A stretch of 32,500 bases of DNA from Mesostigma viride (taxonomy: Eukaryota; Streptophyta; Mesostigmatophyceae; Mesostigmatales; Mesostigmataceae): contig RPFO01001396.1 in NCBI GenBank assembly GCA_009746045.1, positions 1 to 32,500 of the forward strand, read 5' to 3'. Under the pieces are notes generated by a model that was not told where the DNA came from, ran no database searches, and was given only the letters and a program-made list of their open reading frames with translations. Of the stretch, positions 19,258 to 28,287 are shown one piece after another. A program made the position numbers and the translations under genes. The first letter of the stretch is position 1; every line of letters begins with the position of its first letter.

Positions 19258-20657
19258 ATGGCGAACAAACGCGCCTCGACACAACGCAGCCTGGCGGCTG
19301 CGCTCGGCAATGAAAATACGTCTGCAGCTTCGGCTGCAGCTTCGCCCTCAGGTCCGGCAGGCAGCGGTGACACTAGTCGCGCACTGGTGGCCGCCCAGCA
19401 CCCTCCCGGGCTTCCTGCCTCGCCATCGGCCTCGCCAGACCCTAAACGCAGCCGCTCATCCTTTCCACGCGAACCGCGTTTCAAGTACAACTCCTTCCAT
19501 GCATGCCGACGATCACGACTGGTTCAACAACATTTCTCCGGTCGCTGCTATGCACTGCATTTTCTTCGGGGACTACGCCTCGCTTCTTGAGCTGTGCCTC
19601 TACTTTCACAGCACCCACCGCCTACTGGAATTGGACGGCACTGATTTTAAACAGAGCCGCGAACTGCTGCTGACGGGCTTGTACCCCCGGCCCGAGCTTC
19701 AGCACATGATTCTCTGTTCCCTGCTGACGAAGTCTGACGGCGAGATCTTGGCCCCCACCATCTCCGCAGCCACATACCGCTCCATCCTCACGGAAGCCTT
19801 TCAGCAGCACGTGACCCCCCTTGCCGCAGATGTGGCGGCAATGGGCGGCACGCTGGCTACTGAGCTCCCTCACATTTCCACCACCGTCACCTCCACCTCC
19901 ACCCTCCTCGCCTCCACCTCCACTGCCACCTCCACCTCCACCGCCGACATCAAAGCCCAGCTCCTCGACATCGACCAGCGTCTTAAGAACAATGCCATCG
20001 CTATCGAGGTCCTGCAGAACACCGCAGGCCTCACCGCCCAGGCAGTGAAGGACATTGCCGCCAAGCCAGCCCCGGCTGGCCTGGCCGGCGATGCTCCTCC
20101 CATCACCACCTGGGCGGACATGCTTAAGCAACACACCACCTCCACCACCTCCGCCGTCGCAGCCCAGCTTCAACGGCAGACGCTTGACCTCCGCGAGGAG
20201 GCCGAGCTCGCCAAGCGCAGCCTCAACGTCATTGTCAAGAACTTCGACATGGAGGAAGGTGAGAATTCCGAGAAGCTTGCACGTGCGTTTGAGAGAGAAA
20301 TCCTTGATCGCATGGGCATTACTGGTGAGATCGAGCTGGCCGCCCACCGCCTTCCCCGCGCGCGGGATAAAGCAGGGGCGCCCCCGCTCCTTCTAACCTT
20401 TAAGACCCCGGCGGACACTGAGATTTCTTTTCTCAGACGCCGCAAGCGGCTCGAGAAGACTCACTTCACCGTGGACGACGACTTGACCCTGGCGCAGCTA
20501 GCAACAACGGCGACGGGAGCTATGGCCGACCTACCTCCAGCTCCGGCAGACCAAGGCGGGGCAGCCGGTGTACTGGAAGGGGGCGGCCATCTACGTCGGC
20601 CACAAGCCCTGGCAGGCGACCCCCGCGGCCCCAGCGACTCCAGACGCCCCAGCTTAG
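19258..20657 (+). pseudogene. LINE ORF1-like protein (copy B), frameshifted
   Basis: The start ATG (MANKRASTQRS) is shared with copy C. A shift near 19500 moves from the first frame (ending KYNSFHA) to the main frame (DDHDWFNNIS onward). The order is a Ser/Pro-rich N-terminus, a helical region, a Thr/Ser linker, a coiled-coil-like segment (DIDQRLKNNAIAIEVLQNTA), an RRM-like segment (VIVKNFDMEEGENSEKLARA to AHRLPRARDKAGAPPLLLTF), and a C-terminal domain (FLRRRKRLEKTHFTVDDDLT). This matches the trimerising coiled coil, RRM and CTD of L1-type ORF1 RNA-binding proteins. A 4-bp CTAG insert near 20500, absent from copy C, shifts the last 50 codons. Undoing it gives the RRRELWPTYLQLRQTKAGQP end and a TAG at 20655. 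Confidence 0.82.
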
Positions 20658-21080
20658 GGGAATACAGCAGTAGTAGTGTAGAATAGATAGACCGTGGCCA
20701 TGTACATGTACGCCTCCTAGAGGCCCTATCCCAGCTAAGCCACGCGATTTATTTAATCATGTACATGTGTGCCTATGATGAGCCACCCTCCAGATGATGC
20801 CTAGCTTTATTTAGTTATGCTGTGCCCATGCAGGGAGTACCTCTCTACTGAGACGCCATGCCCTAGCTTCTTTGTATAGCTATGCTGATCTTCCCCCCCA
20901 TGACAGGCTCCCCCTTCGCTGGGCATAGCTTGAAGATCATGGGGATGCACGTGCCCTGGTGCACCTAGAGCAATTAAGGGTCCTTTACATCCCCACCCTT
21001 GCAGGAAGTAGCTTATTAGGATGTATGATAGGCCATATGCCCCCTCTCATGCAAGGGCTATTATGTATGTGCTACATATA

Positions 21081-21092
21081 CTCCCAACGGAG
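21081..21092 (+). other. 3'-terminal hairpin CTCC-CAAC-GGAG (copy B)
   Basis: A 4-bp stem with a CAAC loop lies 25 bp before the end of the element and is shared with copy C and with the RT-bearing LINE ends at 4881-4894 and 24782-24795. It is a candidate RT-recognition hairpin. Confidence 0.65.
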
Positions 21093-21125
21093 TTATGTTA
21101 CAATTCAATTCAATTCAAGGACAGC

Positions 21126-21585
21126 TCGGATGAGGATTACATCCCCATCTACTCGGCCTAAAGGTTGGGGGATGATGCAGACGATATTTGTTTAAACTTT
21201 TGTGTAATTATTTTTCTAATGAGATTAGCATAGTACTCCGTGGCATGCCTTTGCGCATGACACGCAAGTACTTACTTACTTACTTATCAGGCCCGAGTCT
21301 TGCCGTAATAATATGTATGCCGGTTTCCAGAGTTTCCGCATGAAAGTTGGGTGAGAAACTGGAAAAAAACTACGTTTCCTTTGCCCCAGTACCTCAACAA
21401 ACTCGTAAAAACCTGATGATCGACCTTTGAACACATCATCATGGTCTTGCCACCCAACAGCCACTGAAATTCGCGCGAAAACTGGCGAGATCTACCTGCC
21501 TCCATCAGCTGTCGTCTTCACCTTCGTCCCACGAAAATGCCTGATTTCAGTGGGACATATTTTTTCCTTGCATATGTCAACGCTG
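21126..21585. other. Spacer between half-LINEs, no gene recognised
   Basis: It contains an ACTT run at about 21267-21287 and short overlapping open frames on the minus strand. No protein family is seen. Confidence 0.45.
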
Positions 21586-21593
21586 ACGGCGGT

Positions 21594-21885
21594 ATGGCTG
21601 ACGGCGGAGCTCAGATCTTTTGCGTCTGAGCCCCAAATTCGGTCAGACCACTTGCATTCGATGCGCTTTATTCAGACGTACACGCCAGTATAATCGGTTA
21701 CGGCTGAAACGCAGTATTGCCAAAGTTATCACGTGACAAGGCCACGAGCCACGAGGTAGACATGGCTGACGGCGGAGCTCATCACTTTCACGTTTGAGCA
21801 CCGATTTTAGCCGTGAATATCACAATCGACGCGTCTTTCTACGACGCACATGCTGATATAATTTTCTGAAGCTATTACGCAATAT
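21594..21885 (+). promoter_or_regulatory. Two diverged tandem 5' UTR units of the half-LINE
   Basis: Both units begin ATGGCTGACGGCGGAGCTCA (21594 and 21762) and continue with alignable but diverged sequence to about 21722 and 21885. The second is close to copy B 19127-19257. Tandem 5' UTR monomers act as promoters in some L1 elements; that role is inferred here. Confidence 0.5.
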
Positions 21886-23347
21886 ATGGCGAACAAACGC
21901 GCCTCGACGGACGCAACGCAGCCTGGCGGCTGCGCTCGGCAATGAAAATACGTCTGCAGCTCCGGAGCCCTGCAGCTTCGCCATCAGGTCCGGCAGGCAG
22001 CAGTGACACTAGTCGCGCACTAGTGGTCGCCCAGCACCCTCCCGGGCTTCATGCCTCGCCCTCAGCCTCGCCTGATCCAAAGCGCAGTCGCCCATGCAGG
22101 CGAACCTGGCTGGTCTGAGCGAGATTTTGACGTTGATCGGCTCTTTGCCACCTTCGACATCAACAGGCTTGCCTTTTTCGAAATGCCATGCTCCAAGTTA
22201 CTGGAGCTCGTGTTGTACGGGTCCCACGCCTCACTGCTGGCCCTGTGCGAGCAGTTCCATTCCAGAACCCACCTTTTCCGCAACGGAGCTGACGGCCGGT
22301 TTTCCGACAGCGCAGCTGACGCCCCTTCTTCGGCCAACATGGCCGGCTGGCCTCGCCCCCGCCTTCAGCTCGCAGCTCTCTTTACCATCACTAAGCGCTC
22401 GGCCCTAGACCTTCTGCAACCCGCCCCCATTACCGAATCCACCTTCCTCCGCCACCTCCACGACGCCCTCTCACAGCACGTGACGCCCATTGCTGCAGAT
22501 GTGGCAGCTGTGGGTCGCACGCTGGCTGCTGAGCTCCCCACCATCCCCACCGCCACCGCCACCCCCCCCCCCCCCCCCCCCCCCCCCTCCGCCTCCACCG
22601 ACTCCATCACCGCCCAGCTCCGCGACATCGACCAGCGTCTTAGGGACAATGCCATCTCTATCGAGGTCCTGCAGAACACCGCAGGCCTCACAGCCCAGGC
22701 GGTGAAGGACATTGCCGCCAAGCCAGCCCCGGCTGGCCTCAGTGGCCGGCGATGCTCCTCGATCCCATCACCACCTGCAGGGTGTCCGCCCATGGGCGGA
22801 CATGCTTAAGCAACATACCACCTCCACCATCTCCGCCGTCGCAGCCCACCTCCAACGGCAGACGCTTGACCTCCGCGAGGAGGCCGAGCTCGCCAAGCGC
22901 AGCCTCAACGCCATCCTCAAGAACTTCGACATGGAGGAAGGTGAGAGTTCCGAGAAGCTTGCACGTGCGTAATAATTTGAGAGCAAAATCCTTGCACGCA
23001 TGGGCCTCCTTGGTGAGATTAAGCTGACCGCCCACCGCCTCCCCCGCGCGCGGGGTAAGGCAGGGGCGCCTCCTCTTATTCTCATCTTTGAGAGCCCAGC
23101 GGACAAGATTTCGTTTCTCAGACGCCGCAAGCGGCTCGAGAAGACTCACTTCACCGTGGACGACGACTTGACCCTGGCGCAGCAACAACGGCGACGGGAG
23201 CTATGGCCGACCTACCTCCAGCTCCGGCAGACCAAGGCGGGGCAGCCGGTGTACTGGAAGGGGGCGGCCATCTACGTCGGCTACAAGCCCTGGCACGCGA
23301 CCCCCTCGACCACCGCGGCCCCAGCGACTCCAGACGCCCCAGCCTAG
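21886..23347 (+). pseudogene. LINE ORF1-like protein (copy C), multiply disrupted
   Basis: The start (MANKRAST) matches copy B, but a small insertion shifts the frame at once. The main body is in the frame 22051-22809 (LFATFDINRLAFFEMPC onward). A 26-base C run (22562-22587) codes Pro where copy B has Thr/Ser. Insertions near 22760-22802 shift the frame again, and a 6-bp TAATAA at 22970-22975 adds two in-frame stops absent from copy B. The last frame (23000-23347) keeps the intact C-terminal domain: FLRRRKRLEKTHFTVDDDLT, RRRELWPTYLQLRQTKAGQP, YWKGAAIYVGYKPW and a TAG at 23345. This is the best preserved ORF1 CTD in the window. Confidence 0.82.
22562..22587 (+). repeat. 26-base poly-C run in ORF1 copy C
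   Basis: A homopolymer replaces the mixed ACC/TCC codons at the same place in copy B. Its length is likely unstable in replication and sequencing. Confidence 0.9.
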
Positions 23348-23754
23348 GGGAATACAGCAGTAGTGTACATAGAATAGTTAGACAGTGGCCTTGTACATGC
23401 CCGCCTACTACAGGCACTATACCAGCTGAGGCCTAGCCTTTTTAGTCATGTACATGTGTGCCTATGATGAGCCACCCTCCAGATGATGCCTAGCTTTATT
23501 TAATTATGCCGTGCCCATGCAGGGAGTCACTCTCTGCTGAGAAGCCATGCCCTATAGCTCTTGTATATAGCTATGCTGATCTTCCCCACCTACGACGGGC
23601 TCCCCTTAGCTGGGAGTTGCCCGAGACTCTGGGTGGTGCAGGTGCCCTAGTGCACCTAGAGCAAGTGTTGTTTACATTCCCACCCTTGCAGGAAGTAGCT
23701 TAGAATGAATTATAGGCTCATATGCCCCCTCTCTGGGCTATGTGCTCACATATA

Positions 23755-23766
23755 CTCCCAACGGAG
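23755..23766 (+). other. 3'-terminal hairpin CTCC-CAAC-GGAG (copy C)
   Basis: Same 12 bases as in copy B, here followed by TTATGTTCC and an AATT tail. Confidence 0.65.
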
Positions 23767-24767
23767 TTATGTTCCTAATTAATTAATTAATATTTGTTCC
23801 TTAGTTGGGTTGAACCTGAGACAGCATGCCCTAAGCTCACCCGCGTTTGTACTCCAGCACCAGTACAAACTGATTTTTTCAAAAAGTGTTTTTTTGATGT
23901 TATTATAACGCCATAATGAAGTCATAAGTGTCCCAGGATGTTACTTGACACCCTGACACCCTGACGCCCTGACGCCCTGACACCCAGACGCCAAAATGAT
24001 ACAATAACTCTATTTGTGCAGTGTCGCGTGGTGTCTTGGGGTCTAGAAGTGTTTATCTGATCTTATTATAACTCCATGATGAAGTCGTAAGTGTCCCAGG
24101 ATGTTACTTGACACCCTGACACCCTGACACCCTGACGCCTTGACACCCTGACGCCAAAATGATGCAATAACTCTATTTGTGCAGTGTCGCATGGTGTCTT
24201 GGGGTCTAGAAATGTTTATTTGATGTTATTATAACTCCATGATAAAGTCATAAGTGTCCCGGGATGTCACTTGACACCCTGACACCCTGACACCCTGACG
24301 CCCTGACGCCCTGACACGCTGACGCCCTGACACCCTGACGCCAAAATGATACAATAACTCTATTTGTGCAGTGTCGCATGGTGTCTTGGGGTCTAGGAGT
24401 GATTTTTTGATGTAACTATAAGTCCATGATGAAGTCATAAGTGTCCCAGAATGTTACTTGACACCCTCACACCCTGACACCCTGACACCCTGACATGCAG
24501 CCCGACGCCAAACTGATAAATAAAGTTCTGTATTTACAAGTGCAGTGTTGCATGGTGTCTCAGTTGGGGTCTAGTAGAAGTGTTTTTTTAATGTTAATAT
24601 AACGCCATAATGAAGTCATAAGTGTCCCAGGATGTTACTTGACACCCTGACACCCTGACACCCTGAGTCCTGACGACCTGACACCCTGACGCCAAAATGA
24701 TACAATAACACATTTGTGCAGTGTCACATGGTGTCTAGTAGAAGTTTTAAATTTTAAATGTGATTAT

Positions 24768-25317
24768 TAATTAAACTCGTGCTCCCGTTGGGGGCATTAA
24801 CCCCGATGGATGGATGGATGGGTGCACGCAATCCTACCGGACTAAGCTATCTACAAGCTATCTAAAAAACAATCTTATTCGATATCTATGGTGCTCGTGA
24901 CCCTAGGGGTCTTGTCTAGCATGCCGCCCACGTGTGCAGACGCGCGGCTTCCCCACTGCAGGGGGGTTGTTGTCCTCTATGACCTGGGCCAACTGGCATT
25001 GTCCATTATCTTTTTTTAAATCCCAGAGAGGCATAGGCCCCACATGTCCTCTACTAGCTGTTCTTTAAAGGTGCGGGCCTTGCGGCGTCTAACCTGGCTG
25101 GGCCCGGCCCACGTGAGGAGGTGCCGGCCCGGCTGGGCGGGGCGCAGCCCTGCAGAGGGGCCACGTGAGGTGTCTACCTGGTTGGTGCGAGCTAAGTGCC
25201 CTACTAGCTGCAGGCGCCACTGCTTGATGGTGCTGGTGATAAGTGGCATGCCGAGATACAAGTCGACCTCCTTGTGGACATGAGCAGCGTATCCTACACG
25301 ATAAATTGACCGTAGCA
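24768..25317 (-). mobile_element. 5'-truncated RT-bearing LINE 3' fragment, 550 bp
   Basis: It is inserted in the satellite with an imperfect 10-bp duplicate ATGTNATTAT (24758-24767 and 25318-25327). The anchor spacing across it (727 bp) equals one satellite unit plus about 550. On the minus strand it carries the end of an RT ORF, then a 3' UTR ending in a hairpin-like CCCC-CAAC-GGGAG and a TTAATTAAT tail. The last 28 bp match 4865-4892. Confidence 0.8.
25016..25315 (-). pseudogene. C-terminal fragment of a LINE reverse transcriptase ORF
   Basis: The frame reads YRVGYAAHVHKEVDLYLGMP, IKQWRLQLVGHLARTNQVDT, GRHLLTWAGP and RTFKEQLVEDMWGLCLSGI-stop. The W-x-x-x-x-GHLAR-x block followed by RxxLTW and a helical tail is typical of the region after the RT domain in jockey/I/L1-like LINE proteins. 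Only about 100 residues remain and no catalytic motif is present. The upstream part of the open frame (25316-25387) is satellite sequence. It is the only trace in the window of an RT that could share 3' ends with the half-LINEs. Confidence 0.7.
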
Positions 25318-25560
25318 TGTCATTATAACTCCATGATGAAGTCATAAGTGTCCCAAAATGTTGCTGGACCACCTGACACCCTGACACCCTGACACCCTGA
25401 CGCCACTAATACAATAACTGTATTGTGCAGTGTCGCATGGTGTCTTGGGGTCTAGATGTGTTCTGTTATTGTTATTATAGCTCGATCCAGGATGACACCA
25501 AATTTGTCCCAACATCTTGTGATACCCAGACAGTGTGACAGCGTGACAGCGTGACGCCGT

Positions 25561-25970
25561 GACACCGTGACACTGTACCAACAAGACTGTGTAGGCAAGA
25601 CATGCATGAACCACGGTAATGAACCAGTGATCAATGTCCAGATCACAATAGCATGCCATTCTTATGACCGCCAGGAATTCACACATTTTATCTTGTAAAA
25701 TGCCCCAAAGTTTGACAACTATGAGGATTTTGACGCATTTTGGCGGTTCTATTGTCGTCAGAAAGCAACAAACGTGAATACGCTAGCTGCCCAAATCTGA
25801 GGTTCTATTGCCCGTAGTATTTCCTTTCCTTATCTCTAAACCGAGGAGATGACCTCTGTGCGCCTCCTGGAGAGTAACAATTGGCCCATTGGTTTACATG
25901 TTCGCCTCCAAAGGTGGGCATTGGCGTCATTTGCTCGCGGCGAGGCCCAGGCCCCTCCCACCCGCTCCAA
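25561..25970. other. No gene recognised
   Basis: This is unassigned sequence between the satellite and the GC-rich minisatellite. It begins with GTGACAGC/GTGACACC octamer remnants. Confidence 0.5.
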
Positions 25971-25978
25971 TGTCCCCC

Positions 25979-26700
25979 ACTGCCGGCGTAGTTCCTTTGT
26001 GGGGGGGCCTCACGCTGCTCGCTGCCCCCGCTGCGCCCCTCCCCCCCGCTCCATTGTCCCCCACTGCCGGCGTAGTTCCCTTGCGGGGGCGCGTCGCACA
26101 GCCCGCTGCCCCCGCTGCGCCCCTCCCACCCGCTCCATGCACTGTTCCCCACTGCCGGCGTAGTTCCCTTGCGGGGGCGCGTCGCACATCCCGCTGCCCC
26201 CGCCACGCCCCTACCCACCGCTCCATGGTTCCCCACTGCCGGCGTACTTCCCTTGTGGAGGCGCGTCACGCTGCCCGCTGCCCCCGCTGCGCCCCTCCCC
26301 CTTGCTCCACTGCCCCCCACTGCCGGCATAGTTCCCTTGTGGGTCCGCGTCGCACAGCCCGCTGCCCCCGCTGCGCCCCTCCCCCCCCCGCTCCATCGTC
26401 CCCCACTGCCGGCGTACTTCCCTTGTGGAGGCGCGTCACGCTGCCCGCTGCCCCCGCTGCGCCCCTCCCCCTTGCTCTACTGCCCCCCACTGCCGGCGTA
26501 CTTCCCTTGTGGAGGCGCGTCACGCTGCCCGCTGCCCCCGCCGCGCCCCTACCCACCGCTCCATGGTCCCCCACTGCCGACGTACTTCCCTTGTGGAGGC
26601 GCGTCGCGCTGCCCGCTGCCCCCGCCGCGCCCCTCACCCCTGCTCCATTGTCCCCCACTGCCAGCGTACTTCCCTCGCGGGGGCGGCGGCTGACGCGGGC
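25979..26700. repeat. GC-rich minisatellite, 84-bp unit, 9 copies
   Basis: The CACTGCCGGCGTA anchor lies at 25979, 26063, 26151, 26235, 26319, 26405, 26489, 26573 and 26657. Six of eight spacings are exactly 84 bp, one is 86 and one is about 88. An 84-bp unit equals 28 codons, so long frames are open on both strands: Pro/Ala-rich on the plus strand (25889-26761) and Gly-rich (GKYAGSGGQWSRGEGR-like) on the minus strand. The two non-multiple-of-3 spacings break any single frame, so coding is unproven. Confidence 0.92.
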
Positions 26701-27080
26701 TGTTGTTATCTCGCGTGTCAGCTTGTTCCTGGAAACTGAGTTGCTTAATTGTTGGAAATGAGCTCTCCCGCTCCCACGGCTCGTTGGTGTCCATAGCCGG
26801 CACTGCTGAACTTGTCTTTGGGATGGTAGGGGTGCGCTCTAGTGCATCCACCCTTGCCCTTATGACTGCCAATTATTTAAGTCAGCTTGGAGCTTTGTGA
26901 TGGCCGGATCTGCAGAATCCTTGGCATGCCCCCGTGCCTTGGTATAGGCGGCTCTCCAGCTGCGCGTTCCAGCGCTGCGAGTTGTGTCTCCACTTTGATC
27001 ACCCTTGCTTCAAGTGTTAAAGGCGGGGCCCCACCGCGCCGTTGTCTTCCAGCGGGCCTTGCTGCGGCGTCGATCCCCAC
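26549..27080 (-). pseudogene. Coiled-coil and repeat-coding remnants (minus strand)
   Basis: Two frames follow each other: 27080-26877 with LTLEARVIKVETQLAALERA, and 26872-26549 with VIRARVDALERTPTIP running into Gly-rich minisatellite sequence. Together with ARVTLLEKKM in the gene just upstream they form three related RV-x-x-LE heptad segments spaced about 205 bp apart. This suggests internal duplication of a coiled-coil module or exons of a longer gene. A TTGGCAG at the start of the third segment could be a splice acceptor. Frames are not joined convincingly. Confidence 0.35.
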
Positions 27081-27630
27081 CTAATTCTCAAGCTTGGTGA
27101 CCTTGCCTTTCGCCGCCGCCATTTTTTTCTCAAGCAATGTCACTCTTGCCTGTAGTGGCCGCAACCAATTCCGCAACGAAGCAAGGCTTGAGAGGCAGTA
27201 AGCCAGTAGCTCAAGCGTATGAACATACATGTGGACGATTGCTAGACTACGGATACTGTACCGGCAGATAATTAACAATTACCGTGTGTCTGTCCTGCTT
27301 GGCCGGCGCGCTCCCGAGTCTTTCCTCATGAGAAGGCGTGGGCTCCTCATGTGAATCCGACGCTTCGGCCCTTCTTTCTAGCTCCTTACAAGCCCCGGGG
27401 ACGTGGACCCCCGACACTACATGGCTAATTTTGCCCTGCATGTCAACCACGTCTGCATCCATTTTAGCAGCGTTGTTCATCTCCTCCCCGTTGTCACTCG
27501 AGTCGTGAGCCTGCCCGTTCTTGGCCTCTTCACCCTCAATCGCACCATCCGCTGTGTGGGCAATGTGTTCTGCATCCGGCTCAACTGCCTTGACAACTTC
27601 CGCAATGAGGTCTAGTTGTTTGCTATCCAT
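27081..27630 (-). CDS. Candidate two-exon gene, acidic protein with C-terminal coiled coil
   Basis: Exon 1 (27630-27283) encodes 116 mostly acidic residues beginning MDSKQLDLIAEVVKAVEPDA. A GTAATT donor follows at 27282, and an acceptor CACTACAG ends at 27150. That 133-bp intron joins KQDRHT in frame to ARVTLLEKKMAAAKGKVTKLEN and a TAG at 27081-27083, giving about 138 codons. The second exon has heptad spacing. A TATTTATA lies about 80 bp upstream on the minus strand. No catalytic motif is visible and no family is recognised. Without the intron the first frame would run to a stop at 27247. Confidence 0.4.
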
Positions 27631-27708
27631 TCCAAACTACATCTTAGGCCTGCCATCTATAGCGAATCATATATCGTACAAAATCGACTAAAATCAACCT
27701 CCGGCAGC

Positions 27709-27716
27709 TATAAATA
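27709..27716 (-). promoter_or_regulatory. TATA-like box upstream of the 27630 gene
   Basis: On the minus strand it reads TATTTATA, about 80 bp before the ATG at 27630. It is weak by itself. Confidence 0.3.
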
Positions 27717-27840
27717 TGCTGTACTATTTCAGACGACCGTGCCGACACCCATTAATGCCATGTAACACATTTATCCGCGTGTATTAATTCATCAACTCAC
27801 AGAAAAATGCGTTGAGGTGAGTGTTCAACTCAACTCAACT

Positions 27841-27966
27841 CGTCTTGGTTGTCAACGGTTACGTGGGTGTCACCGGTTACGCTTTGGACTAGAGGCCAGA
27901 ATTGCTCGGGTGTCACGGTGTCACCGGTTACGCTTGAATTAAAATAAACCGTTGACAACCAAGACG
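27841..27966. repeat. 126-bp unit with perfect 20-bp inverted ends
   Basis: CGTCTTGGTTGTCAACGGTT (27841-27860) is the exact inverse of 27947-27966. Inside, GTGTCACCGGTTACGCTT occurs twice with slight change, next to a GTGTCACGGTGTCACC octamer pair. It may be a miniature TIR element, but the flanks show no clear duplicate. Confidence 0.85.
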
Positions 27967-28107
27967 AAGCAGGTGCGAGCGCTCATGCACGATCGGCCTA
28001 TGATGGCTATGCCTTCTATAATTTACAGCTCGTGCACGTTCCCCACCCAGCTGGCGGGGATTTATTAATTAGTCATATTTAGTCTGCAACTGTAGATCGC
28101 CATGATC

Positions 28108-28137
28108 CCGGGTTTCCGACAGCTGTCGGAAACCCGG
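28108..28137. repeat. 30-bp perfect palindrome
   Basis: CCGGGTTTCCGACAG is followed immediately by its reverse complement. No U-like tail follows, and the role is unknown. Confidence 0.9.
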
Positions 28138-28287
28138 CGATGAAGGTCAGACTGCGGTTTGGCATTGCAAGCGAGGGCGGGGGGGGGGGGGGCGGGGTAT
28201 TGCAAACGACTGCTGATCAATTAGTTTTCGCTGCATGTTTCGGCCATGGCACGTTTCAGCATGGTTATGGAGCAGAATGGCGCAGAT

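Larger units (their letters stand above)
19101..21117 (+). mobile_element. ORF1-only half-LINE (copy B), 2017 bp
   Basis: The candidate target duplicate AGGACAGC occurs at 19093-19100 and 21118-21125. The order is CACGAGC 9-mer repeats, a 5' UTR beginning GTAGCCATGGCTGACGGCGG, an ORF1-like gene, a 460-bp 3' UTR, a hairpin (21081-21092) and a CAATT-repeat tail. No RT is present between ORF1 and the tail. The same order in copy C shows that this is an element structure and not an accident of truncation. It resembles ORF1-only LINE derivatives known elsewhere (HAL1-type half-LINEs), which need RT in trans. Confidence 0.78.
21586..23792 (+). mobile_element. ORF1-only half-LINE (copy C)
   Basis: Same layout as copy B: 5' UTR, ORF1-like gene, 3' UTR, hairpin (23755-23766) and a TTAATT-type tail ending near 23792. 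It has an extra diverged 5' UTR unit (21594-21722) ahead of the one shared with copy B (21762-21885). The 5' boundary is uncertain, and I could not find a clear target duplicate. Confidence 0.72.
23887..25560. repeat. Satellite of 163-187-bp units with an internal ACACCCTG minisatellite
   Basis: The unit order is TTATTATAAC-CCATGATGAAGTCATAAG, TGTCCCAGGATGTTACTTG, an 8-bp run (ACACCCTG)n of variable copy number, CCAAAATGATACAATAACTC and TGTGCAGTGTCGC-TGGTGTC. The AAGTCAT anchor occurs at 23919, 24082, 24245, 24432, 24613 and 25340, and a degenerate unit follows to about 25560. Length differences come mainly from the inner octamer count. A 550-bp LINE fragment splits one unit at 24768-25317. 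Confidence 0.93.

Noticed and set aside
19622-20347. 241-codon Gly-rich minus-strand open frame
   Set aside because: It is the antisense of the ORF1-like gene; its Gly runs are the complement of Pro/Ser/Thr codons.
25889-26761. 290-codon Pro/Ala-rich protein
   Set aside because: The frame is open because of the 84-bp GC-rich repeat and changes unit phase at irregular spacings; coding is not supported.
28179-28192. G14 run as a functional G-quadruplex
   Set aside because: A single homopolymer run in GC-rich DNA; nothing around it supports a function.
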